Source: Caulobacteraceae bacterium
GTDB taxonomy: Bacteria > Pseudomonadota > Alphaproteobacteria > Caulobacterales > Caulobacteraceae
NCBI GenBank assembly: GCA_031291645.1
Contig: JARLIQ010000061.1
Coordinates: forward strand, 1 to 64,000
Length of the DNA stretch: 64,000 nt
Direction of reading: 5' to 3'
This document shows positions 50,755 to 58,450 of the stretch, piece after piece. Both the position numbers and the translations under genes were made by a program. Numbering within the stretch: the stretch's first letter is position 1; each line of letters starts with the position of its first letter. Under the pieces are notes generated by a model that searched no databases, was not told the DNA's origin, and worked only from the letters and a program-made list of their open reading frames with translations.

Positions 50755-51794
50755 CCGCGCCCTGCGCCGTCGCTGGCCGCGAATTCCTCGGCGTAGGCGA
50801 ACAGGGCGGGCATGCCGCCTGTATGCAGGAACACCACCTGGCCCACGTCCGCCAGCGCGCCGCGGCGGACCAGGCCGAGCAGCCCGGCCATGGCCTTGCC
50901 CGCATAGACCGGATCGAGAAGGATCCCTTCCGTGCGGGCGACGAGCGCGACCGCTTCGCGCATCTCCGCCGTCGGCGCGCCGTAGCCGTCGCCCAACCAG
51001 TCGTTGACCAGCCTGACCTCGGCCGGTTCCGGAGCCGGGCTGGCCAGCAGGCCGGCGGTGCGCGCCGCGAGCGCCAGGATTTCCGCCGTCATCGCCTCCG
51101 CGTCCTTGCGGTAGACGTTGACGCCCAGGACCTTGGGCCCGCCGCCCAAGCCCGCATGGGCCACGAGCAGGCCTGCCTGGGTGCCGCCGCTGGACGAGGC
51201 GTGAATGATCAGCGTTTCTTCGGCTCCGCCCCTCTCGTCGAGCTGGCCCGCCAGCTCCAGATAGCCTGCGACATAGCCCAGCGCCCCGCAGGCGCTCGAT
51301 CCGCCCGCCGGCGCGAAATAGGGACGTCGGCCCGCCGCGGTCAGCCGCTCCATCGTGCGATCGATGTGCGCGGTCATATCCGCCGAACGCGGCGCGAGCT
51401 CAACCTCGGCGCCCAGGATGTCGTCCAGCAGCAGGTTGCCGGAGGTCCGGTAGGCGGCGCCGGGGTAGTCCACCGCATCCCTCAGGACCAGGCAGGCGCC
51501 CAAGCCCGCAGCGGCGGCCGCGGCCGCGGTTTGCCGCGCGTGGTTGGACTGCAGCGCGCCGGTGGTGACCAGCACGTCGCAATCCTGGGCCAGGGCCTCG
51601 CCGACCAGGAATTCCAGCTTGCGGGCCTTGTTGCCGCCACCGGCCAGCCCGGTGCAATCGTCGCGCTTGATCAGCAACGGCGGGCAAGCGCAGCCTTCGG
51701 ACAGCAGGAGCGAGCGCAGGCGGGCCATCGGCGCGAGCGGCGTCGGCCGATGGGCCAAGGCGAACCGCGGTCGCCGGTCGAGTTGGTCGAGCAT
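50751..51794 (-). CDS. PLP-dependent D-cysteine desulfhydrase / ACC deaminase-like enzyme
   Basis: A 347-residue fold-type II PLP enzyme. The PLP Lys is in KRDDCTGLAGGGNKARKLEFL, and TGALQSNHARQTAAAAAAAGL and SSSGGTQAGLLVAHAGL supply cofactor contacts. This group includes D-cysteine desulfhydrase (DcyD), which makes pyruvate, ammonia and sulfide, and ACC deaminase. The lack of ACC-deaminase-specific context favours a D-amino-acid lyase. It is coupled to the serine hydrolase gene and follows the alpha/beta hydrolase gene by 9 bases. Confidence 0.85.
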   Translation of the reverse strand: MLDQLDRRPRFALAHRPTPLAPMARLRSLLLSEGCACPPLLIKRDDCTGLAGGGNKARKLEFLVGEALAQDCDVLVTTGALQSNHARQTAAAAAAAGLGACLVLRDAVDYPGAAYRTSGNLLLDDILGAEVELAPRSADMTAHIDRTMERLTAAGRRPYFAPAGGSSACGALGYVAGYLELAGQLDERGGAEETLIIHASSSGGTQAGLLVAHAGLGGGPKVLGVNVYRKDAEAMTAEILALAARTAGLLASPAPEPAEVRLVNDWLGDGYGAPTAEMREAVALVARTEGILLDPVYAGKAMAGLLGLVRRGALADVGQVVFLHTGGMPALFAYAEEFAASDGAGRG

Positions 51795-51803
51795 GTATCC
51801 TCC

Positions 51804-52709
51804 TTAGTCGCAGCCCGGCGTCGAGCGGCAGCTGGCGGTGAAGTCTGCAATCTTCGCGGCCAGGCTCCTGGCGCAGTCCGGCGCGGTGAGAATCGAGCCG
51901 TGGGTGGCCTCATCGATCAGCTCCGCGCGGCCGGCGTCGGCGAGGCCGGCCCGGCGGCGGTGTTCCGCCAGCAGCCGCGCTTGCGTCCGGGCGTCCCGCC
52001 GCTGGCCGGCGCTGACCACCAGCAGCGGCAGCCTGCGCGGAAACGGATGCTGGGCGAGTTCACGGCGGATGCGGCCGATGCGCCGCAGCTCCCGGACGAA
52101 AGCCGCCAGATGCCGCGGGTCCTCCAGCGCCGCCTCGGCCTCCCGCCGCGCCGGCTCGGGCAGTTCCCGCACCAGGCCACGGAAGGGGCTGGGCGCGCGG
52201 CCTCGCCGAAGCCACGCCGCCGCCTGCACGCCCCGGACGAAGGCCGCCAAGGCCAGGCGGGCCGGGCCATCGCCGTTCGGGCGATCCGCGGTCGGATCGA
52301 CCAGCACCACCCCGGCCACCCGCCCCGGCTCGACGGCGGCGAAGTACTGGGCGTGGAGCGCGCCCAGGGAATGGCCGACCAGCACCCAGGGGCCGCCGCT
52401 CGCCGCCCGATCAAGCAGCGCCCCCAGGCGCGCGGCGGTGTGGGCGGCGTCGACCTCGCTCGGAACCCACCCGGCGCTGCGCCCCAGGCCCGCCCGGTCA
52501 TAGGCCAGGACCTCGGTCGTTTCCGCCAGAACCGGTTGCACATGCGCCCACCAGGCGCTGGTCGCCCCGCCGCCCGCTTCCAGCACCACGCCCGGCAAGC
52601 CGCGGCGGCGTCCCTGCCGACGGACGAAGAGCGCGCCCGAAGGGAGCTCGACCATCCCATCGATCTGCTGGTCGATCATCCGCAATCCACGCTCCGACGC
52701 CGCCGTCAT
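51804..52709 (-). CDS. Alpha/beta hydrolase
   Basis: A 301-residue protein with the hydrolase fold: LPGVVLEAGGGATSAWWAHVQP, TEVLAYDRAGLGRSAGW, the nucleophile elbow WVLVGHSLGALHAQYFA, VVLVDPTADRP and a likely C-terminal acid/His region with EATHGSIL. No signal peptide. The gene lies after fecR in the peptide-use operon (41 bases) and before the PLP enzyme. It may act on an ester or amide of the imported compound; the substrate is unknown. Confidence 0.83.
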   Translation of the reverse strand: MTAASERGLRMIDQQIDGMVELPSGALFVRRQGRRRGLPGVVLEAGGGATSAWWAHVQPVLAETTEVLAYDRAGLGRSAGWVPSEVDAAHTAARLGALLDRAASGGPWVLVGHSLGALHAQYFAAVEPGRVAGVVLVDPTADRPNGDGPARLALAAFVRGVQAAAWLRRGRAPSPFRGLVRELPEPARREAEAALEDPRHLAAFVRELRRIGRIRRELAQHPFPRRLPLLVVSAGQRRDARTQARLLAEHRRRAGLADAGRAELIDEATHGSILTAPDCARSLAAKIADFTASCRSTPGCD

Positions 52710-52750
52710 CCGGGACTACGTTCGCCGCGCCGGGCGCCCGACACCCCGGG

Positions 52751-53716
52751 TCAGCCCTGAGGGCGATCCAACAGGATCTGCTGGCCCTGGCGATGATCCT
52801 GGATGCCGTAGATCTGGCGCACGGCGAACAGAAAGCCGTCGATGTCGCCGGTACGGAAGACGCCGGAGAGCGAAAGGCCGGCAAGATCGGGCCGATCAAT
52901 GACGATCTTGGTCGCGCTGTAGCGGTTGATCTCCTCGACCGCCTCCGCAAGCGACACGTCGTCGAGATCAATCTCGCCCCGCCGCCAGGCCGACCGGCGA
53001 GCCACGGCGGCGGCGCGCACGATCTTCGGCGCGGCCAAGCGCGAGGCGAAATGCGCGTCGTCGCCGGCCGAGAGCCGCGCCTCGGTGGCGCTGGCCGTCG
53101 CCGCGCGCTCGATGCGGACATGGCCCTCGACGACGGCGACCTCGACCCCCTCCCCCTGTCGGCGGACGTCGAACTGAGTGCCGGTCACCACAACCCGGCG
53201 ACCATCCACCGCGACCACGAACGGCCTGGCCTGGTCGTGCGCCACCTTGAAGAACGCCTCGCCGCGTTCCAGCGCGACCTGGCGTTGGCGAGCGCCGAGC
53301 CGGACCCGGATTCGGGTGTCGGTGTTCAGCCAGATCGTCGAACCGTCCGCCAACTGCGCCGTCTGGCGCCCGCCGACAGGGGTCTCGTAAACGCGCCCGC
53401 CGAACAGATTTGTCGCGACGAGCAGCAACCCCACCGCCAAGGCCGCGCCGATCGGCAGGGCCGGCCACAAGGCGCGCGGCGGCCGAGACCGCCCGACCGC
53501 CAGCTCCGCGCGCATGGCCGGGCTCTCCGCCAGCCGCGGCGCCAGGGCCCAGATGGCCTTCGCGTGATCGAATTCGGCGCGCCGTCCGGGCCGCGCCGAC
53601 AACCAGACGTCGAGGGCCGCCCGGTCTCGGGCGCTCAGCTGGCCGGCGTTCAGCCGCACGACCCATTGCGCCGCCGTTCGCGGCGTCCGAGGGGAAAGAC
53701 CTAGCTTCCAACTCAT
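52751..53716 (-). CDS. FecR-family anti-sigma/sigma regulator
   Basis: A 321-residue protein. The N-terminal cytosolic part (AAQWVVRLNAGQLSARDRAALDVWLSARPGRRAEFDHA) is the FecR N-terminal domain. A transmembrane helix (ALPIGAALAVGLLLVATNLF) follows, then the periplasmic FecR domain (TAQLADGSTIWLNTDTRIRV, LERGEAFFKVAHDQARPFVV). The C-terminal STN-like part meets the receptor. It passes the receptor's signal to the FecI sigma factor encoded just upstream (ATGA overlap). Shine-Dalgarno GAGGAGG precedes the ATG. Confidence 0.92.
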   Translation of the reverse strand: MSWKLGLSPRTPRTAAQWVVRLNAGQLSARDRAALDVWLSARPGRRAEFDHAKAIWALAPRLAESPAMRAELAVGRSRPPRALWPALPIGAALAVGLLLVATNLFGGRVYETPVGGRQTAQLADGSTIWLNTDTRIRVRLGARQRQVALERGEAFFKVAHDQARPFVVAVDGRRVVVTGTQFDVRRQGEGVEVAVVEGHVRIERAATASATEARLSAGDDAHFASRLAAPKIVRAAAVARRSAWRRGEIDLDDVSLAEAVEEINRYSATKIVIDRPDLAGLSLSGVFRTGDIDGFLFAVRQIYGIQDHRQGQQILLDRPQG

Positions 53717-54288
53717 GGCCGCCTCCTCGGAAACGGCTGGATGCGGCTGGCGCAATGACTGAGCGCACGGGCCATCTCGCGCTCGACGGTCCGCGTCGTG
53801 ACGCCCAGGCGCTCGGCGATCTGAGCGTAACTCAGGTTCTCCACGTGATGCAGAAGGAACACCGTTCGGGTCGAGGGGCGCAGATCGCCCAGCGCCGCCT
53901 CGAGTAGTCGCATGGTCTGGCGCCAGTGGACCTCGGTCTCGGCGTCCGGCCGATCGTCTTCCATCCGCTGTTCGTCCAGCGCCTCGTGGCTGGCTTGGTG
54001 GCGGGCGACGTCCTGACGATGGCGGTCGCGCGCCACATTGAGCGCGGTTCGATAGAGGTAGCCGACCGGCTCGCCTTCGAGCACGCCGCGCTGCTCTTGG
54101 CGCCAGACCTTGAGGAAGGTCTCTTGGACGCACTCCTCGACGTCGTGCTCGTTGCGCAAGCGCCGACTCAGGAAGCGCCCCAGGTCCCGGGCGTGTTTGA
54201 CGAACCAGGCATCTATCATCGACGGCTTTTGTTCCGGCCCCCCGTCATCAGACAGGCCTGGCGCGCCGACGGTCAAGTCCGCGGCCAT
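53713..54288 (-). CDS. FecI-type ECF sigma factor
   Basis: A 191-residue sigma-70 family ECF factor. Region 2 reads FLSRRLRNEHDVEECVQETFLKVWRQ, and region 4 reads LRPSTRTVFLLHHVENLSYAQIAERLGVTTRTVEREMARAL. It is coupled with fecR and belongs to a cell-surface signalling unit with the STN-containing receptor at 55649. It would switch on transcription of that receptor and the peptide-use genes when the substrate binds. It lies 1 base after the transporter gene. Confidence 0.93.
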   Translation of the reverse strand: MAADLTVGAPGLSDDGGPEQKPSMIDAWFVKHARDLGRFLSRRLRNEHDVEECVQETFLKVWRQEQRGVLEGEPVGYLYRTALNVARDRHRQDVARHQASHEALDEQRMEDDRPDAETEVHWRQTMRLLEAALGDLRPSTRTVFLLHHVENLSYAQIAERLGVTTRTVEREMARALSHCASRIQPFPRRRP

Positions 54289-54289
54289 C

Positions 54290-55615
54290 TCAGCCCTGCG
54301 CTCCGGCCGCCGCCGGCCTGGCCGTCGAGCGCCCCACCCCGATCAACGCGGTCGCGCCGAGCAGGCCGAGGACGAATGGCAAGACCGTGTAGCCCAGCCT
54401 CAATCCCCATAGGACCTGCGACGGCTGCGCCGGCGCCCCCGGAACGAGGTGGATGACCTCCAGCACGCCCCCGGCCAGCAGCGTCCCCAAAGACTGGCCG
54501 AGCTTCTGGCCCGAGACGAAAATGCCCAGATAGAAGCCCAGCGGGACCACCACCCCGCCCGGCAGCACCGCCTTGGCGACGTCCATGGTCATCGACTGCA
54601 GCACCACCGCCAAGCCGCCGACCCCGAGCCCGAAGCCGGCCACGGCCAGCCAAGTGGCCCAGATCGGGCCGAACGAGGCGGCGAAGATCAACGGGTAGGA
54701 ACAGAGCATCACCCCATTGCCCAGCCGGAGCACCGCGACCTCGCCGAACCGGCGCACGAGCATCGCCGCCAGCGGCATGGCCGCCACCGTGCTCACCAGC
54801 ACCAGGGAGGCCAGAACGGCCAGGCCCGGCGGCCCACCATGAAGGATGTAGCGATTGATGTAGGGAACGAAGGCGCCGATCAGGCCGGCCGAGACGCCGA
54901 AGCTGACCAGGAACAGGACCAGCCGGTAGAAGGTCCGGTTGTGGAAGGTGACCTTCAGATACTGAGCCCAGGCGAGGTTCCGGCTCTGCGCGCGCGTCTG
55001 TCTCGTCGGGTAGCGCCGGACCGCCAGGACAAAGACGGCGAACATGGCCCCGCTGGCCAGGGCGATGGTCGCGGCCATGCGCGAATAGCCGGTCCGGCCC
55101 CCGCCCGTCCAGGACACGAGAAGCGGCGTCAAGGCCGTCGCCCCCAGCGTAACCAGGGCGGCGACGACGCCCGAGAAGGCCAACAGCGACGACCGCCCCG
55201 CGGGGGCCTCGACCATGTCGTCGACCAGGGCGAGGGTCGAGACGGCGACGGCGGTGTGGGCGACCGACGACAGGATCATCGCTCCTACCGCCAGCCCCAG
55301 CACCAGCCACGCGCTGGCCAGCGGCGGCAGCGAGAACAGCAGATAGACCGCCGCGCAATAGGCGGCCGCCGCCCCGGCGATGATCGGGCTGCGCCGCCCC
55401 ACCCGATGCGCAGCCTGGTCGACGAGGCCGCCCATGGCTGGATCGACGACGACATCCCAGACCTTGGGCAGGGCGACGACAAGGCCGGCCAGCGCCGGCC
55501 GCACCCCCAGGGTCTCGGTCAGATAGAACAACAGCAGCAGGCTGATCGGCGCGGCCCCGACACCGAGGCCGGCCGATCCCAGCGAAAAGCCGAGCTTGCG
55601 CCAGACGCCGAACAT
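54290..55615 (-). CDS. GPH-family MFS transporter
   Basis: A 441-residue membrane protein with about 12 hydrophobic helices and the GPH (glycoside-pentoside-hexuronide):cation symporter layout: GVGAAPISLLLLFYLTETLGVRPALAG, then KVWDVVVDPAMGGLVDQAAHRVGRRSPII. In this setting it likely carries the peptide or its fragments across the inner membrane after import by the TonB receptor. It lies 33 bases after the receptor and 1 base before fecI. Confidence 0.87.
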   Translation of the reverse strand: MFGVWRKLGFSLGSAGLGVGAAPISLLLLFYLTETLGVRPALAGLVVALPKVWDVVVDPAMGGLVDQAAHRVGRRSPIIAGAAAAYCAAVYLLFSLPPLASAWLVLGLAVGAMILSSVAHTAVAVSTLALVDDMVEAPAGRSSLLAFSGVVAALVTLGATALTPLLVSWTGGGRTGYSRMAATIALASGAMFAVFVLAVRRYPTRQTRAQSRNLAWAQYLKVTFHNRTFYRLVLFLVSFGVSAGLIGAFVPYINRYILHGGPPGLAVLASLVLVSTVAAMPLAAMLVRRFGEVAVLRLGNGVMLCSYPLIFAASFGPIWATWLAVAGFGLGVGGLAVVLQSMTMDVAKAVLPGGVVVPLGFYLGIFVSGQKLGQSLGTLLAGGVLEVIHLVPGAPAQPSQVLWGLRLGYTVLPFVLGLLGATALIGVGRSTARPAAAGAQG

Positions 55616-55648
55616 GCGCGCGGACGCCGAAGATACGGGGCGCCCGAT

Positions 55649-58189
55649 CTAGAAGCCCCTCGTCACGCGCGCCCCGACCGTCCGCGGCGTAATCACCGTG
55701 CCGCGCGCGGCCAGGCCTGAGGGCACAAGGCTGGTGTCGACGCTGAGCAGACCACGCTCGCCCAGGACGTTGTCGGCATAGAGCCCGAGGGTCCAGTCGC
55801 GGTCGGCCAGGCTGGCGCGCAGATCGAGCGTGTCATAGGCGGGCATCACGAGGTTGGGCTGTTTGACGCTGGCGCTGAAGCTGCTGTTGCGCTGGCCCAC
55901 GTACCGGAAGGTGGCCCCCATGCTTGCGGTCCAACGCCCGAACACCGGCATGCCGTAGTCGGCGAGCAAGGCGAAGCTGGCGCGCGGCACGGTCGGCAAC
56001 TGGTCGCCAGCCCGGCCGCCGACGCTGGCCGCGGCCTCGTCGAGCCGGGCGCGGGTATAGACGCCGTTGGCCCCAAGGGTGAGTCCGCGGATCGGCCGAT
56101 AGGTCAGGTCGAGCTCGACGCCGCGACTGGAGGCCTTGCCGCCATTGACCAGATAGCTGAACCCCGAGGTCGTGGCGCTGAGCTGGATATGGGTCCAGTC
56201 AACGTAGAAGACGGAAGCGTCGAGGAGCAGTCGACGGTCCAGCCACTGGGTCTTCAGGCCGGCCTCGTAGTTCCACAGGTGGTCCGAGCCGTAGCTGGAC
56301 GGGATGGTCGGCGCGGCGGGGGGCACGCCGTTGGGCCCGCCGGGGCGGTAGCCGCTGGATACGACGGCGTAGGCGTTGACGGCCTCGTTCACGCGCCAGC
56401 GCGGACCGAAATAGTAGGTTCCGACGTCCTCCGACGACGCACTGGCCAGCCGGGTGACGGCGGTCGGCGCGGAGGGGTTGTTGAAGAAGCCGGTCGCCGC
56501 CTGTTGAGCCGTTTGCCGGTTGTGGCTGAAGCGGGCGCCGAGGGCCAGGTTGAAGGACTCGGTCAGGTCGTAGCTGGCGTTGACGAAGGCCGCATACTCC
56601 TTGAAGGCGGATGGGACCTTGAGGCTGTAGGCCTGGGCGACCAGGGGCGCGACGGTCGAGCCGGTCGCGGAATAGACGTGATAGGCTTGGCTCGAGTCCG
56701 TGGTCTCACGGGTGAAATAGAGGCCGGTCAGCCACTTGAACCGCCGCCCGTCCGGCGACACGAGCCGAAGCTCCTGGGTGAACTTGCGATCCGCGATGCT
56801 GGTGGGGGCGACGACCCGGGCCGCCGCCGAGCTCAACGGATAGCCCATGACCGAGCTGTAGTAGGCCGCCGTCGCACCCAAGAGGGCGGTCTCGTCGCTG
56901 TATGAGCGGATGTTGATCTCGGCATAGCTGGTCGAGGACACCAGAGACGCCCACCCCACCTGCCAGTCGACCGTCAGGTTGTTGACGTCATAGTTCTCGT
57001 TGGTGCTCTCCCGGAGCGCACGCTTCTGCGTCAGCTCGCCATAGGCCGGGCGCCGGGTGGCGAACACCAGGTCCTCGATCGGCGTGCCATCGACGTGGTT
57101 GGTCTGATAGAGGCTCGACAGCCGCACCGACAACCGGTCGCTGGGACGCCAGAGAAGCGACACCCGCCCGCCACTCTGGTTCGAGCTGTTCTCCCGCCGC
57201 ACGCCGTCCCCAAGGTCGTTGATGAATCCCTGGTCCTGGCGGGTATTGGCGCTCAGGCGCAAGGCCGCGTCTTCCGAGAGCGGAAGGTTGACCATGGCGC
57301 GAACGCCATAGCTGCCGAATCGTCCGTCTACGGCGCTCGTATCGGCGGACAGGCGCGCGCCGAAGGCCGAGGGGTTCGGGGCGACCGTCACATACTTCAG
57401 CAGCCCGCCCATGGAGGCCGCCCCATAGAGGGTCCCTTGCGGCCCGCGCAACACCTCGATCCGCTGGATGTCGAACGGATCGATGTCCGGCACGACCGTC
57501 GTACCGCTTGCGGTGCGGGCGGCGGGGGTGAAGGGGGTGTCGTCGACATAGGTCGCCACGGTCGCGCTCGACTGCTGAACGCCCGTAGTGATTCCGCGCA
57601 ATGTGAGCTGGCCGAGACCGGGGGTGCTGGTCACGAAGCTCAGCCCCGGCGCATAGGCTGCGAACTCCGCGATGCTCCTGGCCCCGCGACCTTCCAGGTC
57701 GCCGCCGGACAAGGCGGTGAGCGAGCCGGCCACGTCCCGCGCGGCCTGTTCGCGCTTCTGGGCGGTGACGACCACCTCGGCCAACTGCGCCGGCTGTTTC
57801 GGATCGTCTCCCGCGGCGGAAACCGGCGCGGCCGATTGATCCTTCGGCGAGATGACGATCGCCCCGTCGCCACCGACGCGGAACGTCAAGGGCGTGTTCT
57901 TGAGCAAGACCGCCAGCGCCTCGGTCACGGTAAAGGCGCCGGACAGGCCGTTTGTCCTGACGCCCTTCACCTGGTCGGGCGAATAGATGATCCGGCTGTC
58001 GGTTCGCGCCTGAATTCCGCGCAGCGCCGCCGCCAGGCTTTCGGCGGGCAGGTTCAGCACCAACGGGCGACTGGATTGAGCCTGCGCCAAGGGCGCCTGG
58101 GCGAGGCTCAGAGCCATCAGCGCCAGCGCGATGTGACCTCGCGCCATCCTCGGCGGCTGTCGCCGCCGCCCTGCTTCGTCTTGATTCAT
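55649..58189 (-). CDS. TonB-dependent receptor with STN signalling domain
   Basis: An 846-residue FecA-type receptor. After the signal peptide (ALALMALSLAQAPLAQAQS) an STN domain follows (about residues 42-110: LVLNLPAESLAAALRGIQARTDSRIIYSPDQVKG), then a TonB box/plug start (LAEVVVTAQKREQ), IEVLRGPQGTLYGAASMGGLLKYV, and a beta-barrel ending in the aromatic GARVTRGF. The STN domain and the fecI/fecR genes downstream mark it as a signalling receptor. Plug and C-terminal segments resemble the receptor at 28632. It probably imports the peptide substrate of the operon. Confidence 0.93.
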   Translation of the reverse strand: MNQDEAGRRRQPPRMARGHIALALMALSLAQAPLAQAQSSRPLVLNLPAESLAAALRGIQARTDSRIIYSPDQVKGVRTNGLSGAFTVTEALAVLLKNTPLTFRVGGDGAIVISPKDQSAAPVSAAGDDPKQPAQLAEVVVTAQKREQAARDVAGSLTALSGGDLEGRGARSIAEFAAYAPGLSFVTSTPGLGQLTLRGITTGVQQSSATVATYVDDTPFTPAARTASGTTVVPDIDPFDIQRIEVLRGPQGTLYGAASMGGLLKYVTVAPNPSAFGARLSADTSAVDGRFGSYGVRAMVNLPLSEDAALRLSANTRQDQGFINDLGDGVRRENSSNQSGGRVSLLWRPSDRLSVRLSSLYQTNHVDGTPIEDLVFATRRPAYGELTQKRALRESTNENYDVNNLTVDWQVGWASLVSSTSYAEINIRSYSDETALLGATAAYYSSVMGYPLSSAAARVVAPTSIADRKFTQELRLVSPDGRRFKWLTGLYFTRETTDSSQAYHVYSATGSTVAPLVAQAYSLKVPSAFKEYAAFVNASYDLTESFNLALGARFSHNRQTAQQAATGFFNNPSAPTAVTRLASASSEDVGTYYFGPRWRVNEAVNAYAVVSSGYRPGGPNGVPPAAPTIPSSYGSDHLWNYEAGLKTQWLDRRLLLDASVFYVDWTHIQLSATTSGFSYLVNGGKASSRGVELDLTYRPIRGLTLGANGVYTRARLDEAAASVGGRAGDQLPTVPRASFALLADYGMPVFGRWTASMGATFRYVGQRNSSFSASVKQPNLVMPAYDTLDLRASLADRDWTLGLYADNVLGERGLLSVDTSLVPSGLAARGTVITPRTVGARVTRGF

Positions 58190-58264
58190 GATAGCCCCCC
58201 ACTGGCTTGCCCCGGGGCCCGCCGCCGCCGCGCAGCGCCGCGGAGAACAAGCCCACCCAAGCCT

Positions 58265-58450
58265 CTACGGACGGCGCGGGCGGCCCCCGACAGCTGTGCT
58301 GCAGTTTTGCGACAGGGCCCGCCGCAAGGGGCGCGTCGGGCGGCGTTGGTAGTCGGTCTGGATGGCGATCCCGGCCGTGCGGTAGACCTCCGTGGGCTTC
58401 GAAAGCGGCGGACTGACCCGTTCGCCGGTTACTGGCCCGACCGGCGCCAT
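58265..58450 (-). CDS. Doubtful small ORF after the isopeptidase gene
   Basis: A 61-codon frame whose ATG overlaps the isopeptidase stop (TGATG). It reads MAPVGPVTGERVSPPLSKPT and continues to TAGIAIQTDYQRRPTRP. It has no recognised domain, and codon use does not look clearly coding. A Thr two positions before a Gly that is followed by Asp at position 7 recalls lasso precursor design, but this could be chance. The remaining 75 bases to the next receptor show nothing else. Confidence 0.2.
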   Translation of the reverse strand: MAPVGPVTGERVSPPLSKPTEVYRTAGIAIQTDYQRRPTRPLRRALSQNCSTAVGGRPRRP

